64,000 nt of DNA, taken from assembly GCF_003815015.1 (NCBI RefSeq), contig NZ_RKRE01000001.1, positions 504,460 through 568,459 on the forward strand, written 5' to 3'. The notes under the pieces were generated by a model. That model was not told where the DNA came from. It searched no databases and saw only the letters and a list, made by a program, of their open reading frames with translations. Made by a program: the position numbers and the translations under genes. This document shows positions 59,544-64,000 of this stretch, in pieces; the first letter of the stretch is position 1, and every line of letters begins with the position of its first letter. Source of the DNA: Thermodesulfitimonas autotrophica. GTDB lineage: Bacteria > Bacillota > Desulfotomaculia > Desulfotomaculales > Ammonificaceae.

Positions 59544-60659
59544 TTACGTCTCGTTTTCCGCGGCGTAACGGAAAATCCGGTTCAGGATCTCCTGGCGCCG
59601 CGCTTCAACCCGCGCGAAGTCCATCGCCCCGGTATAAAACTCCTCTAAATAATCATGGGTGAGCTTCGCCTGGTGCAGATAGTGGACGGCACGTCCCAGC
59701 GCCTCGCTGAAGCGGCGCCGGGCGTGGGCTATTTCGGCTGCGTAGGCGGTAAGGCGCCGGGGCTGGGAATATCCCTCAAGGTTTACCCTTCGCACCGCCA
59801 ACTGCTCCGGCGGCACAAAGCCCACCTCCGGAACCTCCTTCAGCACCGCAACCTTAAGATCAGGGATGATGAAAAGGTCGATTTCTCGCGGTAGAAAAGC
59901 GCAGTGAAAAACCTCCGTACCCAGACCGCGGATCACGGCCGCCTCCACCAGCCGCGCCAGGAAGGTGCTCCGGCCCGATCCGGGCGGTCCCTGAATTACA
60001 TAGAGCGTCTTTAGGTCCTGAAGCAGCGTCTCCAGATGGTGAACCACGCCATCGGGAGAGATGGCCGACGCAAAGAGCCGCCGCACCTGCGGGAAATGCT
60101 CGTGCTGGACGGGTGCGCCTTTGAAAATCGCCCGCGCCGTCTCCCGCAAAACCTCGTTCACTTTAACGAAATCCATACTTACGCTGATATAGCTTTCGAG
60201 CTCGTCCCTGATGACCGCCGCCTCCCGTAGCTGCGCGTAGGCAATCCCGAAAAGCCGGCTTATCCGCCGGTTGGTCGCGAGAATCTCCTCCTTATGCGCC
60301 CGCAGCTTGGCCTCATCCCAGAAATCACCCAGATGAACGATCTCGTCTACCGCACCCGGGTTCTTTGGCTCGACGCCATGCGGCGCCGTACCGTCGATGA
60401 GGGCCACCCGGATTGCCGGGATAACCACGCCAGTAAGCGATCCGTTATCGGACGAAGAGCACATGAATTCAACGTCGAACCCGCGTGCCAACATCTCTTC
60501 CCCGATTTTCCGTATAAAGGTTGACTTGCCGGTCCCAGGCCCGCCCTTGATTATGAAGATGCGCGTGGCGTCCGGGCCGATGATCTGGTCGTAGTAAGAG
60601 TAAAAACCGGCCGCCGTATTGCCTCCTGGAAACATCTGGCGCAGTTTTCCCTGTTTCAC
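59544..60659 (-). CDS. Tandem P-loop ATPase (PRK06851 type)
   Basis: The 371-residue protein has two P-loop domains: GGPGTGKSTFIRKIGEE at about residue 39 and GPPGSGRSTFLARLVEA at about residue 220. Each half has its own strand-rich core; the N-terminal half contains CSSSDNGSLTGVVIPAIRVALIDGTAPH. This is the PRK06851 family of Firmicutes, which has no established function that I know. The start is GTG at 60659 after AAGGAGG. A terminator and an alternative hairpin lie in its leader. Confidence 0.85.
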   Translation of the reverse strand: MKQGKLRQMFPGGNTAAGFYSYYDQIIGPDATRIFIIKGGPGTGKSTFIRKIGEEMLARGFDVEFMCSSSDNGSLTGVVIPAIRVALIDGTAPHGVEPKNPGAVDEIVHLGDFWDEAKLRAHKEEILATNRRISRLFGIAYAQLREAAVIRDELESYISVSMDFVKVNEVLRETARAIFKGAPVQHEHFPQVRRLFASAISPDGVVHHLETLLQDLKTLYVIQGPPGSGRSTFLARLVEAAVIRGLGTEVFHCAFLPREIDLFIIPDLKVAVLKEVPEVGFVPPEQLAVRRVNLEGYSQPRRLTAYAAEIAHARRRFSEALGRAVHYLHQAKLTHDYLEEFYTGAMDFARVEARRQEILNRIFRYAAENET

Positions 60660-60700
60660 CCGCCTTCGCCTCCTTAAAGAAGTCTAACGGTTGCCGCGCA

Positions 60701-60741
60701 TAAAAAAGCGCCACCGAATTCTGCGTGGCGCCGTTGGCACC
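60701..60741 (-). promoter_or_regulatory. Attenuator-like leader of the tandem ATPase gene
   Basis: On the minus strand GCGCCAC (60731-60725) pairs with GTGGCGC (60714-60708), then TTTTTTA: an intrinsic terminator 42 bases before the gene. Just upstream GGTGCC (60741-60736) can pair with GGCGCC (60732-60727, loop AAC), which overlaps the terminator's first arm, so the two hairpins exclude each other. No same-strand gene lies upstream. The ligand or trigger is unknown. Confidence 0.5.
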
Positions 60742-60928
60742 TGGTTTTACTGTTAGAAGGCCTCTTTCCACTCTATAAGGTTTATGAAGGGGGCTTACTT
60801 TTTAGACCCCAGCTCTCCTCTTGATAGGTATACCGAGAAAATTTACTTCCGCCTTAAAAGGAAAAGCATTCGCAAAAGGCGAAAACTAAACTTCAGCAAT
60901 ATAGCGAAAATGAAAGGCGGTTTTAGCC

Positions 60929-61567
60929 GTGGGCTGTTTTCTACCCCTTCTATTTCTCCTGTTGCTCCCGGTCCTCTTCTTTTTCTTCTACTTCCAGGTG
61001 GCCGCTTTTTCCCTCACCAAGCTTGGGCTTTCCCCGCAGGGAGCGGTGCTTTTCTTCAGCCTTTGTCTCATCGGCGGGATAATCAACATCCCTGTTTCCC
61101 GGCAGCCGATCATCGTTGAAGAAGGGCCAATTTTCGGACTCCCGTTTTTCTTTTATTACCCGCCGCGCGTGCGGGAGCAGGTAATCGCGGTGAACTTAGG
61201 CGGCGCCATCCTTCCCGGACTCTTCAGCCTATATCTCCTGGGCCGGGCCCCGCTTTTGGCTACGTTGATGGCTACTGTGGTCGTGGCCGCTGTAGCCAAA
61301 GGCTTAGCCCGCCCGGTACCTGGAGTAGGTATCATCTTGCCGGCATTCATCCCGCCCCTTGTGGCCGCCGTGGCCGCGCTTCTCCTATCCCGGGACAACC
61401 CGGCACCGGTGGCCTACATTTCCGGCGTCTGGGGTACACTTCTCGGTGCCGACATCTTGAACTGGTCCCGCTTCCGCGAGATGGGCGCGCTGGTCCTCAG
61501 TATCGGCGGGGCGGGCGTTTTTGACGGCATTTTTCTGGTAGGCATCGTTGCCGCCCTTTTAACCTGA
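60929..61567 (+). CDS. DUF1614 membrane protein
   Basis: The 212-residue protein has about six membrane helices, with the DUF1614 pattern LTKLGLSPQGAVLFFSLCLIGGIINIPV, NLGGAILPGLFSLYLL and ISGVWGTLLGADILNW. The family is of unknown function and occurs in anaerobes and thermophiles. GTG 60929 is preceded by AAAGGCGG. A longer upstream frame in another phase is a shadow. It is followed after 41 bases by the HIT gene, probably co-transcribed. Confidence 0.85.
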   Translation: MGCFLPLLFLLLLPVLFFFFYFQVAAFSLTKLGLSPQGAVLFFSLCLIGGIINIPVSRQPIIVEEGPIFGLPFFFYYPPRVREQVIAVNLGGAILPGLFSLYLLGRAPLLATLMATVVVAAVAKGLARPVPGVGIILPAFIPPLVAAVAALLLSRDNPAPVAYISGVWGTLLGADILNWSRFREMGALVLSIGGAGVFDGIFLVGIVAALLT

Positions 61568-61608
61568 ACCGTGCGTTTGGCAAAAGCTATTTTCAGGGAG
61601 GTTGCCTT

Positions 61609-61992
61609 ATGGAAAAGTGTATCTTTTGCCACCTGCCGCCTGACGCCATTATCGCGGCGAACGAATTGGCGGTAGCCATATTTGACAAGTACCCGGTCAA
61701 TCCCGGGCACACGCTCGTGATCCCCCGGCGTCACTACGCTTCTTATTTCGAAGCCACAGAAGAAGAAGTGATGGCGCTTCACCGGCTCGTGACAGAGGTA
61801 AAGAAAATCCTCGATGAACGGTATCATCCCGACGGCTACAATGTCGGGGTGAACGTGGGTGCTTGCGCGGGGCAAGCGATCGGCCACGTGCACCTGCACG
61901 TTATTCCGCGCTTCAACGGCGACTCACCCCGTCCCGGGGGCTTAAGACGCGTGAAAAAACCCGTCACGCCGTGGCTACGGGAAGACGAGTAA
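61609..61992 (+). CDS. HIT family hydrolase
   Basis: The 127-residue histidine-triad protein begins with CIFCHLPPDAIIA, has HTLVIPRRHYASYFEATEEE, and the triad HVHLHVIPR at about 95-103. It belongs to the diadenosine-polyphosphate or nucleoside-phosphoramidate hydrolase group rather than HinT, judging by the PRFNGD tail. The ATG follows GAGG. It is convergent with asnB. Confidence 0.93.
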   Translation: MEKCIFCHLPPDAIIAANELAVAIFDKYPVNPGHTLVIPRRHYASYFEATEEEVMALHRLVTEVKKILDERYHPDGYNVGVNVGACAGQAIGHVHLHVIPRFNGDSPRPGGLRRVKKPVTPWLREDE

Positions 61993-62024
61993 CGGCGAAA
62001 ACCCGAAAGGCTACAATTTGTTCC

Positions 62025-63869
62025 TTACTGAATCACAACGCGGTACGCCCGCAGCCACACGTCCACCTGTATAAGATAGGCCATAAGTTGCGGGCCGGTC
62101 ATCAACTGTCCGAACCAGGGAATACCGCTGGCCATACCACCCGTTGTAGCGAGAGCCCGCACGGCAGACAAATTAAGAAGCGGCCGCAGTGGCGAACCAG
62201 GATCGTCTAAGATGCGGCGCAGTCGCTTCCGCACTATGGCCGTGTAAGCCGGGTTATGCGTTTTGGGGTAAGGGCTCTTGCGCCGCCACAACACCTCATC
62301 AGGCAGAACCCCGCGTAGCGCGTGGCGCAAAACAGCCTTTTCGGTTTGGTTACAGAATTTCATCTCCCACGGAATATTCCACACGTACTCCACCAGCCGG
62401 TGGTCGCAGTACGGTACCCGCACTTCGAGGCCAAAAGCCATGCTCATTCTGTCTTTCCGGTCCAGTAAAACGGGCATAAACCGGGTAATACTCAGGTAAG
62501 AGATTTCGCGGCGGCGAGCGGCGTTGGGGTCTTCGCCCGGAAGCCGGGGCACCTCCGCCAGGGCTTCCTGGTAGCGGGCCGAAATATATTCTTGCGGGCG
62601 GATATAGCGGGCTACCTCGGGCGATAACAAACCTACCCTTAACTCAAGGTTCCGCATCCAGGGGAATGTAGAAGCCCAGATATCTTCTTCGCGGCGGAAC
62701 CAGGGGTAGCCGCCAAAGATTTCGTCTGCCGCCTCACCCGAAAGAGCAACGGTATCCCGTGTTCTAATCGCGCGGGAGAAAAGGTAAAGCGAGGAATCGA
62801 CATCAGCCATTCCCGGCAGGTCGCGGGCATGCACGGCCGGCGTTAGCGCATCGGCCAACTCTGTGACGCCAATCCTTACCACCCGGTGCTCAGTGCCGAG
62901 GTAGGCCGCCATGCGCTGGGCCCAAGGCCCGTCGGCGCTGGGTTCAAACTCGGTGGGTTGGAAGTGGTCTTCGTTGCCCACATAGTCTACCGAATAGGTG
63001 CGAACCGGTCCCCGCCCCTTCCTCCGAAAGAAGGCCGCAGCAAAAGCAGTCACGGCACTGGAATCTATCCCCCCCGAAAGCAGGGTGCAGACCGGCACGT
63101 CCGCTACCAATTGCCGCGCGACAGTATCTTCAAGGAGCCAGCGGACCTTGGCTGTTGTAGTCTTGAAGTCATCGGTGTGCGGCCGGCTTTCAAGCGCCCA
63201 GTACCGGCGCACCGTAGTCCCCTGCCGGTCGTAACGGAGCCAGTGCCCGGGTTTTAGCTCCTCAATACCCCGGAAAACCCCGTGCCCCGGCGTCCGTCCT
63301 GGCCCCATAAGAAAGACCTCCGCCAGCCCTTCGGCATCTACTGCCGGCTCAACTAAAGGATGAGCGAGTAGCGCCTTGAGCTCCGAAGCAAACAGAAAAG
63401 CGCTCCCCCGCCGGGTGTAGAAGAGCGGTTTGACGCCCAAGCGGTCCCGCGCCAGAAAAAGGCTCTCCTCCTCTTCGTCCCAAACAGCGAAGGCGAAAAT
63501 ACCGTTAAGGCGCTCAAGGCAGTCCGGCCCCCATTCCATAAAAGCGAAGAGCAGAGCCTCGGTATCGGAGTAACCCTGAAAGCTGTAACCGCGTGCCTTG
63601 AGTTCTCGCTGTAAATCGGGCGTGTTGTAAAGTTCCCCGTTGTAAGTAATCACGTATTTCCGGTCACCCCGGCTGCGGATCATTGGCTGGCCCCCGCCTA
63701 CCGGGTCAACGACAACCAGGCGCCGGTGAGCAATAGCCGCCCGCGGTGAAAGCCACGTTCCCGCAGCGTCGGGACCCCGTGGGGAGAGGGTCCGGCTCAT
63801 TGCTTCGACGATCTGTTTCTGACACGTCAGGTCCTCTTCCCAGTCAACCCAGCCGCATATCCCGCACAT
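62025..63869 (-). CDS. asnB: Asparagine synthase, glutamine-hydrolysing
   Basis: AsnB makes asparagine from aspartate, ATP and glutamine. The 614-residue protein has the class II glutaminase domain with catalytic C2 after the initiator Met (MCGICGWVDWE), the PRGPDAAG and NGELYN signatures, and the synthetase domain with PP-loop LLSGGIDSSAV at about residue 260, GEAADEIFGGYPW and RKDRMSMAFGLEVRVPYCD. The ATG follows GGGAGG. Members of this subgroup sometimes act in cell-wall or exopolysaccharide loci, so the substrate could be other than free aspartate. Confidence 0.94.
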   Translation of the reverse strand: MCGICGWVDWEEDLTCQKQIVEAMSRTLSPRGPDAAGTWLSPRAAIAHRRLVVVDPVGGGQPMIRSRGDRKYVITYNGELYNTPDLQRELKARGYSFQGYSDTEALLFAFMEWGPDCLERLNGIFAFAVWDEEEESLFLARDRLGVKPLFYTRRGSAFLFASELKALLAHPLVEPAVDAEGLAEVFLMGPGRTPGHGVFRGIEELKPGHWLRYDRQGTTVRRYWALESRPHTDDFKTTTAKVRWLLEDTVARQLVADVPVCTLLSGGIDSSAVTAFAAAFFRRKGRGPVRTYSVDYVGNEDHFQPTEFEPSADGPWAQRMAAYLGTEHRVVRIGVTELADALTPAVHARDLPGMADVDSSLYLFSRAIRTRDTVALSGEAADEIFGGYPWFRREEDIWASTFPWMRNLELRVGLLSPEVARYIRPQEYISARYQEALAEVPRLPGEDPNAARRREISYLSITRFMPVLLDRKDRMSMAFGLEVRVPYCDHRLVEYVWNIPWEMKFCNQTEKAVLRHALRGVLPDEVLWRRKSPYPKTHNPAYTAIVRKRLRRILDDPGSPLRPLLNLSAVRALATTGGMASGIPWFGQLMTGPQLMAYLIQVDVWLRAYRVVIQ

Positions 63870-63920
63870 GGACTTTTACCTCCCTGATACTTAGCCTGCA
63901 ATCGGGTGGCTTCCCATGGA

Positions 63921-63968
63921 AAAGGCGCGGAAAAGACGCGCACCGGGAACGGTTTCCGGCGCGCCTTT
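63921..63968 (-). terminator. Inverted repeat near the right edge
   Basis: AAAGGCGCG (63921-63929) and CGCGCCTTT (63960-63968) form a 9-bp stem with a long inner part; TTTTCC follows on the minus strand. It probably ends a minus-strand gene beyond the window. Confidence 0.45.
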
Positions 63969-64000
63969 GCCGTGATGTTTCCGGTTTACGTTACTTCAAA

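Noticed and set aside
1-64000. CRISPR arrays, insertion sequences, prophage, integrase or attachment sites
   Set aside because: No direct-repeat array, transposase, integrase or long terminal inverted repeats were seen; the three tRNA genes are intact with no duplicated 3' ends nearby.

Overview
The window looks like chromosomal DNA of a thermophilic, anaerobic, endospore-lineage Firmicute (Clostridia; the gene content resembles the Ammonifex / Desulfotomaculum-Moorella side). Reasons: sporulation-type genes (yqfC, yqfD, spoVR, a bofC-like gene, a probable SpoIID-type protein), Firmicute-type gene order (rpsU-yqfC-yqfD-phoH-pgpH-ybeY-cdd-era and yebC-bofC-ruvCAB-queH), many GTG and TTG starts with strong Shine-Dalgarno sequences, GC-rich DNA, and a dissimilatory adenylylsulfate reductase locus. 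No insertion sequence, prophage, CRISPR array or rRNA was seen. The left-most gene is cut by the window edge; the right edge is intergenic.

Layout. 1-9.9 kb (mostly minus strand): an SH3-repeat cell-wall protein, queH, ruvBAC, a bofC-like gene, yebC, nadE, a tiny DUF1540 gene on the opposite strand, and an SPFH/NfeD pair. 10-15.6 kb: a cyclophilin-like protein, a Na/Pi cotransporter and the hisS-aspS operon with a short promoter-terminator leader. 15.6-25.1 kb: membrane and signalling housekeeping genes (TIGR04086, M24 peptidase, FapA, galT-glgA, minC, NUDIX, DUF3786, HD-GYP). 25.2-28.1 kb: a small stress cluster (hsp20, a thioredoxin-like gene with an in-frame TGA, htpX) and a diguanylate cyclase. 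28.3-36.1 kb: aprBA followed by qmoABC, the core of sulfate respiration. 36.1-40.8 kb: fdhE, spoVR, ubiX, mgtE. 40.8-50.7 kb: the era-to-rpsU block, hinT, mtaB, rsmE and a zinc-ribbon protein. 50.7-56.6 kb: a structured non-coding RNA candidate (possibly 6S RNA), tRNA-Glu and tRNA-Gln, gltX, an RNase E/G gene and a paired radical-SAM system. 56.7-64 kb: an S-layer beta-propeller protein, tRNA-Pro, a TerC protein, a tandem P-loop ATPase with an attenuator-like leader, DUF1614, a HIT protein and asnB.

How the parts work together. AprBA reduces APS to sulfite; QmoABC is the membrane complex thought to pass electrons from menaquinol to AprBA. Both units are on the plus strand, separated by a strong terminator and a small leader ORF that overlaps the qmoA start. 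FdhE points to a formate dehydrogenase elsewhere in the genome, which matters because Sec-containing formate dehydrogenases are common in this group. The most unusual signal is a gene at 25797-26129 whose thioredoxin-like reading frame is interrupted by one TGA with a bacterial-SECIS-like hairpin after it: a candidate selenoprotein. Several short 5' leaders (hisS, mgtE, the tandem ATPase gene, hsp20, qmoA, aprB) carry terminators, alternative hairpins or Shine-Dalgarno-masking hairpins, so RNA-level control seems common here. All calls are from reading the sequence; no database search was run.
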